A stretch of 64,000 bases of DNA from Lentibacillus sediminis (GTDB lineage Bacteria > Bacillota > Bacilli > Bacillales > Amphibacillaceae). A program made the position numbers and the translations under genes. Position 1 is the stretch's first letter; each line of letters begins with the position of its first letter. Below, piece by piece: positions 26,467-35,371 of this stretch. Under the pieces are notes generated by a model, which ran no database searches, was not told the origin of the DNA, and saw nothing but the letters and a program-made list of their open reading frames with translations. The stretch covers positions 1-64,000 of the forward strand of contig NZ_NIXK01000003.1 of the NCBI RefSeq assembly GCF_002763455.1, given 5' to 3'.

Positions 26467-27303
26467 GTGGGATTTGTAAGTAAATTTGAACAGAGAGATT
26501 TACGATTACCATATTACAGAGGGGAACTTTTAACATCAATTGAAACTGATCTATTAAATGATGATAATGTTTTAGCAGTCTTTTATGGCGGTTCAATTGG
26601 AAGCGAAAATACGGATCTATATTCCGACATCGACCTTAGAATTGTTGTTAAGCCTGAAAAAATAAAAGAGTACATTTCCAACAAAAACACTCGTCCCAAT
26701 AACTGGGGAAATGTTCTATTTATTGAAGATGCAAATCCATTCTCGATTTACACTGTTATTCACTATGATTGCTTTGTAAAAGTGGATATTTTTTATTATA
26801 AGCCTAATGATTTTCACCCATCAATTTGGCTGAAAAATATTAAAGTGATAAAAGATACCAATGAATTGATGTCTGGTGTTCTGGATAAATCAATGAATCT
26901 AACGTATAAACCATCACTCGAAGAATTTGAGCTTTGGAGAATGAAGTTTTTTGCCTATTTACACGAAACCTACAGAAGAGTTAGGAGAGAAGAATATTAT
27001 TACGCTTTGGATTGCATTGATAATTTGCGTTTGTCTATGGCAATGGCTTGGTATATGGATAAAGGACTCCAACCAAATGCTTTTGGAGATTGGGCGAAAT
27101 ATGAAGCTGAAAGAAGTGGTTTAGAGGATTGGCAACAATCCATGCTTAAGAGTTGGGAATGTGGAAGAAATACGATGGAAATCACAGGAGTTATGAAGAG
27201 TATCGTTATGAAGTTTAAAGATGTTCATAGATCTCTTTGTAATAAATTAGAAGTGGAAGAAAACCCTGCTTGGGTAAACAAAATTATAGGGCAGGTTGTA
27301 TGA
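26467..27303 (+). CDS. nucleotidyltransferase (aminoglycoside adenylyltransferase-like)
   Basis: 278 aa. The N-terminal polymerase-beta-type nucleotidyltransferase motif is FYGGSIGSENTDLYSDIDLRIV, i.e. GS(x9)SDxD with both metal-binding Asp. A third acidic residue is in YDCFVKVDIFYY. The helical C-terminal half resembles streptomycin 6-adenylyltransferase-like proteins. It could modify an antibiotic or a nucleotide-like acceptor; the target cannot be told. Start GTG at 26467 follows AGGGGGAGTGG. Its base composition is more AT-rich than its neighbours, suggesting transfer. Confidence 0.8.
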   Translation: MGFVSKFEQRDLRLPYYRGELLTSIETDLLNDDNVLAVFYGGSIGSENTDLYSDIDLRIVVKPEKIKEYISNKNTRPNNWGNVLFIEDANPFSIYTVIHYDCFVKVDIFYYKPNDFHPSIWLKNIKVIKDTNELMSGVLDKSMNLTYKPSLEEFELWRMKFFAYLHETYRRVRREEYYYALDCIDNLRLSMAMAWYMDKGLQPNAFGDWAKYEAERSGLEDWQQSMLKSWECGRNTMEITGVMKSIVMKFKDVHRSLCNKLEVEENPAWVNKIIGQVV

Positions 27304-27382
27304 TCGCTTTAACTACCGGATTTTTCCTTATTCAATTAAAAGGTGCAAATCCAGCATAAATCTCTTGGTCTAAACGCTTAGG

Positions 27383-27470
27383 ATGATGCCTGTCGTGAAG
27401 AATATTAATCCAATTGATGAGTTTAACATGAGGATGGTTGGTATTGGTTACGAACCAAAGGAAGAATATA
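27383..27470 (+). pseudogene. grpB fragment, left copy
   Basis: Reads MMPVVKNINPIDEFNMRMVG then IGYEP, matching MMPVVKNISRVDDFNTAMMG, IGYEP of the intact GrpB gene at 39920. It has no start or flanking coding sequence. It is nearly identical to the fragment at 30723-30810; together they bracket the metYX unit as direct repeats. Confidence 0.8.
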
Positions 27471-27523
27471 TCCACCACGATGTTAAGCAACAGCCCATTT
27501 TAAAAAAAAGTCCTTAAAACATC

Positions 27524-27553
27524 TTGACATATACCAAACACCAAGTATATAAT
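27524..27553 (+). promoter_or_regulatory. sigma-A promoter of metYX
   Basis: -35 TTGACA (27524-27529), 18-bp spacer, -10 TATAAT (27548-27553), about 25 nt before the first riboswitch helix. Confidence 0.85.
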
Positions 27554-27579
27554 ATTCATTAAACTTAATAATTTTCAAT

Positions 27580-27745
27580 CTCTTATCAAGAGTGGCGGAG
27601 GGAATAGGCCCTGTGAAGCCCGGCAACCTAAAAGCAGAACGATTGCTTAAGAAGGTGCTAAATCCTACAGGTCAGGAGTGATCTGGAAGATAAGAGGAGG
27701 CCTCGTTACATACAACGCCCTCTTCTTAGGAAGAGGGCTTTTTGT
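27580..27745 (+). promoter_or_regulatory. SAM (S-box) riboswitch with terminator
   Basis: S-box core AGAGTGGCGGAGGGAATAGG then CCCTGTGAAGCCCGGCAACC. Helix P1 is CTCTTATC (27580-27587) with GATAAGAG (27689-27696). The expression platform is a terminator, GCCCTCTTC / GAAGAGGGC (27717-27738) followed by TTTTT. S-adenosylmethionine should promote termination and shut off metYX. Confidence 0.95.
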
Positions 27746-27843
27746 TTACTCCTCTTCCTCCAGATAAAAGCTATTGCGGTTATGCGATTGCAAAATAATC
27801 CAAGCTTATTATTGGAACAAAAAATCAAAGGAGGAATATTTTT

Positions 27844-29604
27844 ATGTCAAACTTTCATCTTCAAAACCAGGAAACACAATTATTGCACGGTGGTCAGGAA
27901 CCTGATCCGACAACAGGGTCACGTGCGGTCCCTATCTATCAGACTACTTCCTATGTTTTCAATGACACCGAGCATGCGCAAAATCTTTTTGGTCTAAAAG
28001 AACCAGGCAATATCTATTCACGAATTATGAACCCGACAGTCGATGCATTTGAACAACGGATTTCTTTACTCGAGGACGGGGTAGCTGCAGTGGCAACATC
28101 ATCCGGAATGTCTGCTATTACATTGACAATTTTAAACCTTGCAGGCAGTGGTGATGAGATTATCGCTGACAGCAATCTTTATGGCGGTACCTACAACCTG
28201 TTTGCCAATACACTGCCAAAATATGGTATTGATGTGAAATTGGTCGACGGAACAGATCTTGAAAGTATTCGGGGTGCAATTACGGATAAAACGAAAGCCA
28301 TTTTCGGTGAAATTATCACAAACCCAAGTCTTAATGTACTGGATGTTGAAGCAGTTGCTGAAATTGCACATGACAATGGTATCCCACTCATTATTGACAA
28401 TACGTTCGCAACACCTTATGTAACAAAACCATTGTCGTGGGGAGCAGATATTATCGTCCACTCGGCAACGAAATGGATTGGCGGACATGGTACAGCAATT
28501 GGTGGAGTTGTCGTTGATGGCGGTCGATTTGATTGGGGAAGCGGTAAATTTCCTGGATTCACCGAACCGGATGCGAGCTATAACGGGCTGCGCTTTGTCG
28601 ATGTCGGTCCGGCAGCATTTGCAACCAAACTGCGTGTTCAATTATTGCGCGATATCGGTGCTTGCCTGAGTCCGCAAAATGCGTTCCTCCTGCTGCAGGG
28701 ATTGGAAACATTGCACCTTCGAATGGAACGTCATAGCAAAAATGCCGAAGAAGTTGCAGCATTCCTGGAAAATCATCCGGCAGTCGAATGGGTTAATTAT
28801 CCAGGCCTGGTTGACCACCCATCCCACAACCTGGCTAAAAAGTATTTACAGAATGGCTTTGGATCGATCATAACTTTTGGTATCAGAGGCGGCCGTGATG
28901 CGGGTAGAAAATTAATTGACGGTATTACCCTGTGGTCACATGTTGCCAATGTCGGGGATGCGAAATCACTTATTATCCATCCTGCCTCAACAACGCACCA
29001 GCAGTTGAGTGCAGAGGACTTGGTTAAAAGCGGTGTATCGGAAGAATTGGTTCGACTATCAATCGGACTTGAATCAACGAAAGATACCCTGGCTGATCTT
29101 GATCAGGCAATTGCCAAGGCAACCGGTGAGAAAATAACTATTCAGCAAACCGAAGATGATGTGATTAACTGGTTATTGTCCTCCCCATTCGACCGTGAAA
29201 ATGGTGATATCCGTAAAAAGGCAATCGCTGTTGTGGGCTTGAATGATTCCAGCAGTTCGTTTTACAAAAGAACCAAGCAGCTGCAGCAACTTGGCTTTAA
29301 CGTTGTGCCGATAGATTCTTCCAAAGGGGACATTTTAAACGAACAATCCTATGCCCAATTAGCGGATGTTCCGTTTTCCATCGACGCGGTGCTGGTGAAT
29401 GACAATGCACTGCCACCGGAAACAATTGAACAATTTATCAACAAGGACGGAAAAATCCTGTGGGTGGAAAATCCGCAAGCTGCAGATCAAACGCTTGAGA
29501 ACGCGAAAGCTGCCGGGATAACAGTCATTTCCAATAAAAATCCCTACTCAGAAGCAGTTCGTATTCGCAGCAATGGTACTGAGAGCGTTCTTGTTGAAGC
29601 ATAA
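27844..29604 (+). CDS. metY: O-acetylhomoserine sulfhydrylase with extra C-terminal CoA-binding-like domain
   Basis: 586 aa. Residues 1-430 are a PLP enzyme of the Cys/Met metabolism family that joins O-acetylhomoserine and sulfide to homocysteine. PLP lysine is Lys210 (VHSATKWIGGHGTAIGG); other landmarks are YSRIMNPTVDAFEQRI and IIDNTFATPYV. Members usually end near 430 aa. Here about 150 more residues follow (445-575), reading KKAIAVVGLNDSSSSFYKRT ... LGFNVVPIDSS ... QSYAQLADVP ... KILWVENPQ, the pattern of the CoA_binding_2 (YccU-like) Rossmann fold. It is preceded by the SAM riboswitch and followed by metX. Confidence 0.93.
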   Translation: MSNFHLQNQETQLLHGGQEPDPTTGSRAVPIYQTTSYVFNDTEHAQNLFGLKEPGNIYSRIMNPTVDAFEQRISLLEDGVAAVATSSGMSAITLTILNLAGSGDEIIADSNLYGGTYNLFANTLPKYGIDVKLVDGTDLESIRGAITDKTKAIFGEIITNPSLNVLDVEAVAEIAHDNGIPLIIDNTFATPYVTKPLSWGADIIVHSATKWIGGHGTAIGGVVVDGGRFDWGSGKFPGFTEPDASYNGLRFVDVGPAAFATKLRVQLLRDIGACLSPQNAFLLLQGLETLHLRMERHSKNAEEVAAFLENHPAVEWVNYPGLVDHPSHNLAKKYLQNGFGSIITFGIRGGRDAGRKLIDGITLWSHVANVGDAKSLIIHPASTTHQQLSAEDLVKSGVSEELVRLSIGLESTKDTLADLDQAIAKATGEKITIQQTEDDVINWLLSSPFDRENGDIRKKAIAVVGLNDSSSSFYKRTKQLQQLGFNVVPIDSSKGDILNEQSYAQLADVPFSIDAVLVNDNALPPETIEQFINKDGKILWVENPQAADQTLENAKAAGITVISNKNPYSEAVRIRSNGTESVLVEA

Positions 29605-29629
29605 TCCCGACTTTAGAGGAGCGGTTATT

Positions 29630-30685
29630 TTGAAAACCAAAACGTTTATATCAAAAACAGCAGATGTTTCATTCGGTCCGCTCCGTCTTACCTCGGGAGA
29701 AACACTTGAAGAGGTGACATTACGCTATGAACGGGTTGGACCGGCCGATGCACCAGTTATCCTCAATTGCCATGCACTGACAGGAAATCATGTTGCCGTT
29801 GGAATTGCCGATAACCCTGGATGGTGGCGTGGATTAGTCGGATCGGATAAATATATTGACACAGACCATTATCAAGTATTGACGTTTAATGTTTTTGGCG
29901 GGTGTCACGGTTCCACGGGCCCCGCCTCCATCAATCCCGAAACGAAATCAACATACGGGTGTGGTTTTCCCGCAATTACTGTCCGTGACATGGTGCATGC
30001 CCAATATCATGCATTACAACAATTAAACATTACACGGCTAAAGGCGGTTATCGGAGGCTCACTGGGCGGGATGCAAGTGCTTGAATGGGGATTATTATAC
30101 CCTGATATGATGGAGGAGCTCATTGCGCTGGCAGTAACGCCCGTTTTTTCAGATTATGGGATTGCATTCAACCATATTGCCAGTACCGCCATCAAACAGG
30201 ATCCGCATTGGAATGACGGGAATTATACACCGGATGACACCATCAATGGATTGGCACTCGCCCGGATGATTGGTTTGATAACGTATCGCACACCTGAATT
30301 ATTTGCCGAACGATTTGACCGGAAACAAAGAGATGATGATTTTGATGTTCAATCTTATCTGAACCATCAGGGGCAAAAACTCATCAATCGCTTTGATCCG
30401 AATAGTTACCTTTATTTGCTCGATGCCATGAACCGGCATGATATCGGGCAGGGCCGTGGCGGCTGGCAGGAAGCAGCTTCACAAATTCAGAAACCTACGC
30501 TTCTTTTGAGTTATGATAAAGATTTAATCTATGAACCAAAACGGATAAAAAGCTTCGCGGATATATTGCCTAACAACACCTGCCATCATATCGAAACAAA
30601 CTTTGGCCATGACGGGTTTTTGACCGAATATGAAAAATGGGGATATATCGTACGTGAATTTCTGAATCGGGGAGGCGGACAATGA
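29630..30685 (+). CDS. metX: homoserine O-acetyltransferase
   Basis: 351 aa alpha/beta-hydrolase-fold enzyme acetylating homoserine with acetyl-CoA, supplying MetY. The nucleophile motif is GGSLGGMQVLEW (Ser in GxSxGG), with the Asp/His partners late in the chain (SYDKDLIYEP, FGHDGFL). NCHALTGNHVA and NVFGGCHGSTGP are family landmarks. A TTG start at 29630 is chosen because AGAGGAG lies about 9 nt upstream. It lies 25 bp after metY under the same SAM riboswitch. Confidence 0.93.
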   Translation: MKTKTFISKTADVSFGPLRLTSGETLEEVTLRYERVGPADAPVILNCHALTGNHVAVGIADNPGWWRGLVGSDKYIDTDHYQVLTFNVFGGCHGSTGPASINPETKSTYGCGFPAITVRDMVHAQYHALQQLNITRLKAVIGGSLGGMQVLEWGLLYPDMMEELIALAVTPVFSDYGIAFNHIASTAIKQDPHWNDGNYTPDDTINGLALARMIGLITYRTPELFAERFDRKQRDDDFDVQSYLNHQGQKLINRFDPNSYLYLLDAMNRHDIGQGRGGWQEAASQIQKPTLLLSYDKDLIYEPKRIKSFADILPNNTCHHIETNFGHDGFLTEYEKWGYIVREFLNRGGGQ

Positions 30686-30689
30686 AACC

Positions 30690-30870
30690 AATAAATATTG
30701 CACTGCGAAGTCTGTCATTGATATGATGCCTGTCGTGAAGAATATTAGTCAAATTGATTAGTTTAACATTAGGATGATTGACAGTGGTTACGAAACAGAG
30801 GGAAATATGGAATACTCGTAGAATAAAAATAAGGTTATCAGCTGGTATAATGATTGCACTTGATACTATT
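30690..30870 (+). pseudogene. grpB fragment (right copy) plus tail relic of the 26-kb membrane gene
   Basis: 30707-30810 reads KSVIDMMPVVKNISQID, stop, FNIRMIDSGYE, a decayed GrpB piece nearly identical to 27383-27470. Right after it, 30831-30868 (GTTATCAGCTGGTATAATGA...) resembles the last bases of the 186-aa gene (26383-26410). Both are duplications of sequence found on the left side of metYX. Confidence 0.75.
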
Positions 30871-30910
30871 AAATTCAATTAATGCAAAGCTAGTGAACGA
30901 TAAAGAAGAG

Positions 30911-30960
30911 ACAAATCTACCTGTTGCAGATACATATTGCAGCAGGTAGATTTGTGTTTT
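30911..30960 (+). terminator. terminator between metX and the fatty-acid operon
   Basis: 13-bp perfect stem ACAAATCTACCTG / CAGGTAGATTTGT with inner TTGCA/TGCA pairing, followed by GTTTT. Confidence 0.85.
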
Positions 30961-31001
30961 AAAAGAGTTCTACTTCAATTAAAATATTTTAGAAAACTTA
31001 C

Positions 31002-31030
31002 TTGACAGTCAAAAATTAAATGATTAAAAT
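31002..31030 (+). promoter_or_regulatory. promoter of the TetR-SDR-acyl-CoA operon
   Basis: -35 TTGACA (31002-31007), 17-bp spacer, -10 TAAAAT (31025-31030), 38 bp before the regulator's start. The spacer is AT-rich (TCAAAAATTAAATGA) and may hold the operator. Confidence 0.75.
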
Positions 31031-31067
31031 TACAGACAAGTTAGACTAGATGGAAGAAGTGAGCAAA

Positions 31068-31658
31068 ATGTCCTTGCGAGAGAGGAAAACAGCTAAGAAG
31101 AAAGAGGATATATTGCGAATGGCTGTAAGTGTTTTATCTGAAAAGGGCTATCATGGGACCACAATGGAGGAGGTCGCATCAAACCTTTTAATGACGAAAG
31201 GGTCTGTTTACTACTATTTTAATGATAAACAGGATCTGTTATATCAAAGTCAGATTATGCTTTTAGAAAAAAGTCTGGAGAATATCGAAACGGTAATACA
31301 GCAGGATTTGCCGGTGGTTGAAAAACTGCAAAAAGCCATCATTGTTCATATCGATTATTTGCTTAGCGAAAGATCCGGATTTGAAATGATGGTAAAGCCG
31401 GAACATATTTTTTCAAATGAGCAGTTAGGGAAGATTTTTCGGCTGAGGGATGAGTATGGGGCATGTTTTGATGCGTTAATCGCAGAAGGAATAGAAGCGG
31501 ATGTATTTAGTTCAGTGGATGTGAAAATCGTACGAAACATTATCTTGGGTGCCATGAACTGGGTGACACAATGGTATTCGGCTGATGGAAAAAAAGATAA
31601 AACGGAAATCGCCCAATCCATTTCTGATTACTTGTTGCGCATTCTTATTAAAAAATAA
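31068..31658 (+). CDS. TetR-family transcriptional regulator
   Basis: 196 aa from ATG at 31068; an ATG at 31050 has no ribosome site. N-terminal TetR helix-turn-helix ([40 protein letters not shown]). The C-terminal ligand domain is of the FadR/KstR2-like type (TetR_C_33 or similar). It starts the beta-oxidation-type operon and probably represses it until an acyl-CoA ligand binds. Confidence 0.9.
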   Translation: MSLRERKTAKKKEDILRMAVSVLSEKGYHGTTMEEVASNLLMTKGSVYYYFNDKQDLLYQSQIMLLEKSLENIETVIQQDLPVVEKLQKAIIVHIDYLLSERSGFEMMVKPEHIFSNEQLGKIFRLRDEYGACFDALIAEGIEADVFSSVDVKIVRNIILGAMNWVTQWYSADGKKDKTEIAQSISDYLLRILIKK

Positions 31659-31672
31659 TGGGAGGGGATCAA

Positions 31673-32440
31673 ATGAAAATCGGAAACATTACCGCTCTCG
31701 TTACAGGCGGTGCATCAGGCCTGGGTGAAGCTACGGTGAGAAAGATCGTTTCAGAAGGCGGGAAAGCTGTTATTTTGGATCTCTCTGAAGAAAAGGGCCA
31801 AACGCTAGTTGAAGAACTGGGAGAAAATACATATTTTTTCCAAACAGATGTAACGGATGAATCCAGTGTGCAGGCAGCGCTTGATAAGGCTGTGGAGACG
31901 GTCGGAAATTTTCATGTGCTCGTCAATTGTGCGGGGATCGGTGCTGCAGAAAAGACATTTGGTAAAAAGGGAGTACATAGACTGGATTCTTTTTCCAAGG
32001 TTATACAGGTTAATCTAATCGGAACTTTCAATGTCATTCGGCTTGCCGCTGAGAAAATGGCTGAAAATGAACCGAATGAGAGCGACGAGCGTGGGGTGAT
32101 CATTAACACCGCATCGGTTGCCGCATTTGACGGACAAATCGGCCAGGCTGCCTACAGTGCCTCAAAAGGTGGAATCACCGGCATGACATTGCCGATTGCC
32201 AGGGATCTTTCTTCACTTGGAATCAGGGTGATGACCATTGCTCCAGGACTGTTTGAGACACCATTATTTGCCTCTCTGCCGGATAAGGCACGTAAAGCAT
32301 TGGGAGAAATGACACCGTTTCCATCACGCTTAGGTTATCCCGAAGAGTATGCGCTCCTTGCCAGCAGCATTATTGAAAATCCCATGTTAAACGGGGAAAC
32401 GATTCGGTTGGATGGAGCAATTCGCATGCAGCCGAGGTAA
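31673..32440 (+). CDS. SDR-family 3-hydroxyacyl-CoA dehydrogenase (type 2-like)
   Basis: 255 aa short-chain dehydrogenase. NAD-binding [15 protein letters not shown] (TGxxxGxG), Asp for NAD+ preference in VILDLS, NCAGIG, catalytic Ser in [14 protein letters not shown], and YxxxK as YSASKGG. The order and the sequence [20 protein letters not shown] match HSD17B10/type II 3-hydroxyacyl-CoA dehydrogenases. The ATG at 31673 follows GGGAGGGG; an upstream ATG overlaps that site. It would do the NAD-dependent oxidation step. Confidence 0.9.
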   Translation: MKIGNITALVTGGASGLGEATVRKIVSEGGKAVILDLSEEKGQTLVEELGENTYFFQTDVTDESSVQAALDKAVETVGNFHVLVNCAGIGAAEKTFGKKGVHRLDSFSKVIQVNLIGTFNVIRLAAEKMAENEPNESDERGVIINTASVAAFDGQIGQAAYSASKGGITGMTLPIARDLSSLGIRVMTIAPGLFETPLFASLPDKARKALGEMTPFPSRLGYPEEYALLASSIIENPMLNGETIRLDGAIRMQPR

Positions 32441-32471
32441 AGATGAATTTTTAATACAGGGAGGTCTTTAC

Positions 32472-33617
32472 ATGGAACGTTCTTTTTTAAAGGAAGAGCA
32501 TGATATTTTCCGTCGTTCCTTACGAAAGTTTCTTGAGAAGGAAGCGGTTCCTTATTTTGATCAATGGGAGAAAGATCAGCAGGTTCCGAGATCTTTTTGG
32601 AAAAAGGCAGGCGAACAAGGTTTTCTTTGTCCGTGGGCGGGTGAAAAATACGGTGCTTTTGCGGCCGATTTTGGCTACTCCGTTGCGATAAATGAGGAAT
32701 TTGAGCGGGTCGGCACAGCGATGGTCGGGGTTGGTCTGCATAATGATATTGTGATGCCGTATATCGAATCCTTTGGCACGGAACCTCAAAAGGAACGCTG
32801 GCTGCCCGGAGCGATAACGGGAGAGTTAATTTCAGCAATTGCGATGACAGAGCCGGGAGCGGGTTCGGATCTGGCCGCCATCAAAACAACTGCAATCAAA
32901 GATGGCGAGGAATATGTGATAAACGGGGAAAAGACGTTTATCACCAATGGACATACCGCTGATTTAGCTGTCGTTGTTTGTAAAACAGACCCGCAAGCGG
33001 AACCAGCACATAAAGGGATTAGTCTGTTTGTCGTCGAAGCGGGCACTCCAGGATTTACAAAAGGGAAAAAGCTTGAGAAAGTCGGACAGCATGCAAATGA
33101 TACATGTGAACTGATTTTCGAGGATGTCCGTGTACCAGCCGAGAATTTACTGGGAGAGGTAGGAAAAGGTTTTTATTATTTGATGGAAAAGCTGCAGCAG
33201 GAACGATTAATGGTGGGGATTCAGAGTATAACAGCAGCGGAAATCATGCTAGAGTTAACAATGGATTATGTGAAACAGCGAGAGGCATTCGGCCGGAATA
33301 TCAGCCAGTTTCAGAATACCCAGTTTAAATTTGCGGAGCTGAAAACGGAAATTCAAATCGGCAGGACATTTATCGACAGATTGATAGAAGATCATGTTTC
33401 GGAGAAAGATGTCGTAACAGAAGTTTCCATGGCGAAATGGTGGACGACAGATCTGGCAAAGAAAGTGGCAGCGGAATGTATGCAGCTGCATGGTGGCTAC
33501 GGCTATATGGAAGAGTATGAGATTGCGAGAAGGTATCGCGATGTAGCAGTTTCCTCAATTTATGCAGGATCCAATGAAATTATGAAAGTCATTATTGCAA
33601 AGAATATGGGATTATAA
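32472..33617 (+). CDS. acyl-CoA dehydrogenase
   Basis: 381 aa FAD enzyme making a 2,3-double bond in acyl-CoA. Signatures are AIAMTEPGAGSDLAAIKTTA (FAD and substrate contact) and QREAFGRNISQFQNTQFKFAEL, then the C-terminal QLHGGYGYMEEYEIARRYRD and YAGSNEIMKVIIAKNM, with the catalytic base Glu in AGSNEI. Start ATG follows GGGAGGTC. Second enzyme of the operon, 31 bp after the SDR. Confidence 0.94.
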   Translation: MERSFLKEEHDIFRRSLRKFLEKEAVPYFDQWEKDQQVPRSFWKKAGEQGFLCPWAGEKYGAFAADFGYSVAINEEFERVGTAMVGVGLHNDIVMPYIESFGTEPQKERWLPGAITGELISAIAMTEPGAGSDLAAIKTTAIKDGEEYVINGEKTFITNGHTADLAVVVCKTDPQAEPAHKGISLFVVEAGTPGFTKGKKLEKVGQHANDTCELIFEDVRVPAENLLGEVGKGFYYLMEKLQQERLMVGIQSITAAEIMLELTMDYVKQREAFGRNISQFQNTQFKFAELKTEIQIGRTFIDRLIEDHVSEKDVVTEVSMAKWWTTDLAKKVAAECMQLHGGYGYMEEYEIARRYRDVAVSSIYAGSNEIMKVIIAKNMGL

Positions 33618-33632
33618 GAGAGGCGAAGTAAA

Positions 33633-34061
33633 GTGAAATTTGATGCGTTTTCTATCGGCGATACGTATTCTACAAATCCAGTCACTGTCTCAAAGGAAGA
33701 TATCCTGGAATTTGCAAAGAAGTATGATCCACAATACTTTCATGTGGATGAGCATGCTGCTGAAGAAGGTCCGTTTGGCTCGCTGATTGCCTCGGGGTTT
33801 CATACACTGGCCGTTGTCTGGGCGGAATGGATCAAGATGGACATCCTAGGAAAAGACTGCCTCGGCGGTGTTGGTGCTGACAAAATCAGGTGGAAAAAGC
33901 CTGTTCGAGCGGATGACCAGCTGTCAGGCAAGTTCATTGTCGCTGCTAAAAAGAAGGCTGCAGATGGAAAACGAGGGCTTTTAACAATCGAGATTAATAT
34001 TAGAAATCAGAAGGAGGAGGAAGTATTAATCTGCAAAACAAATGTATATATAAGTGTGTGA
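33633..34061 (+). CDS. MaoC-like (R)-enoyl-CoA hydratase
   Basis: 142 aa hot-dog fold. The hydratase 2 motif is visible as FAKKYDPQYFHVDEHAAEEG, holding Asp and His of the active site, then LIASGFHTLAVV. It probably hydrates the enoyl-CoA made by the preceding dehydrogenase, replacing a crotonase-type hydratase, which is absent from this operon. GTG start 15 bp after the dehydrogenase. Confidence 0.9.
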   Translation: MKFDAFSIGDTYSTNPVTVSKEDILEFAKKYDPQYFHVDEHAAEEGPFGSLIASGFHTLAVVWAEWIKMDILGKDCLGGVGADKIRWKKPVRADDQLSGKFIVAAKKKAADGKRGLLTIEINIRNQKEEEVLICKTNVYISV

Positions 34062-34153
34062 TCGATTTTTTTGAAAGGGTTTACAAAATGATAAACTGTG
34101 TTGCAACACGCAGGACACCCAATAAAAATCTATGAAAAGAAAGGATGATAACG

Positions 34154-35305
34154 ATGCCCGAAGCAGTAATAGTAGAAGCTGTCAGAACACCGGTTGGGAG
34201 ACGCAACGGAATCCTTAGCGGAATTCGCGCGGAAGATCTGGCAGCAAAGCCGCTAGAGGAGATTGTTAAAAGAGCAGGTATTTCACCGAAGCTCGTGGAG
34301 GATGTGATCTACGGCTGTGTGTCACAGGTAGGGGAGCAGGCTTTTGATATTGCAAGACAGGCGGCATTAATTGCAGGTTATCCGGTAGAAGTGCCAGGGA
34401 CAACCATTGACCGCCAGTGCGGGTCGAGTCAGCAGGCTGTGCACTTTGCCGCGCAAGCAATTATCAGTGGAGATATGGATGTTGTCGTTGCAGGCGGAAT
34501 TGAGAACATGTCCCGTGTGCCAATGGGCTCGAATATGCAGGGAGTCCAATTGAGTGAGGCATTCACGTCCAAATATGAAATCATAAACCAGGGATTATCT
34601 GCAGACCGAATCGCCGATAAGTGGAGCTTCAGTCGTGAACAAATGGACGAATTTTCATTGGAAAGTCATCGAAAGGCGGTTGCTGCCAGAAATGATGGGC
34701 GTTTTGAAAGAGAAATTATGCCTTTGGAAGTAACACTGCCTGATGGGACACAAACGGTCGTAAAAGATGATGAGGGACCGAGGGACAATACGAGTTTGGA
34801 AAAGCTCGGCGGACTGAAACCGGCATTCCGGGAAGATGGAAGCATAACAGCCGGGAACTCCAGTCAGATCAGTGACGGTGCCGTGGCTCTTCTCTTAATG
34901 TCACGTGAAAAGGCTGAAGAACTTGGGTTGAAACCAAGATTCCGTGTGGTTGCCCGCTCTGTTGTTGGTTCCGATCCGACGTTAATGCTGACAGGACCAA
35001 TTCCTGCAACGGAAAAAGTGCTAAAAAAAGCAGGCCTCACGATTGATCAGATCGATATTTTTGAAGTCAATGAGGCATTTGCTTCTGTACCGCTGGCTTG
35101 GCTGAAGGAAACCGGTGCCGATCCGAAAAAATTGAATCCAAATGGTGGCGCCATTGCACTTGGCCATCCGCTTGGCGCCAGTGGCGGGCGCCTAATGACG
35201 ACAATGCTGCATGAATTGGAAAGAACGGGCGGACGCTACGGGCTGCAGACTATGTGTGAGGGACATGGTATGGCGAATGCCACAATTATTGAGCGATTGG
35301 ATTAA
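34154..35305 (+). CDS. thiolase (acetyl-CoA C-acyltransferase)
   Basis: 383 aa. Nucleophilic Cys89 in DRQCGSSQQAVHFAAQ, the His of NGGAIALGHPLGASGGR, and the second Cys in the C-terminal MCEGHGMANATIIERL (usual form CxGxG, here with His). It cleaves 3-ketoacyl-CoA to acetyl-CoA. The CEGxGMANATIIERL ending is typical of degradative thiolases of the steroid/branched-chain type. ATG at 34154 is chosen since AAAGG precedes it at 9 nt. Confidence 0.93.
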   Translation: MPEAVIVEAVRTPVGRRNGILSGIRAEDLAAKPLEEIVKRAGISPKLVEDVIYGCVSQVGEQAFDIARQAALIAGYPVEVPGTTIDRQCGSSQQAVHFAAQAIISGDMDVVVAGGIENMSRVPMGSNMQGVQLSEAFTSKYEIINQGLSADRIADKWSFSREQMDEFSLESHRKAVAARNDGRFEREIMPLEVTLPDGTQTVVKDDEGPRDNTSLEKLGGLKPAFREDGSITAGNSSQISDGAVALLLMSREKAEELGLKPRFRVVARSVVGSDPTLMLTGPIPATEKVLKKAGLTIDQIDIFEVNEAFASVPLAWLKETGADPKKLNPNGGAIALGHPLGASGGRLMTTMLHELERTGGRYGLQTMCEGHGMANATIIERLD

Positions 35306-35371
35306 CTGTTCACAGAGACACTTTACAGGTGCATTGATTTTCCGAAAAGATCAAAAAGGGGGAATATTTTT

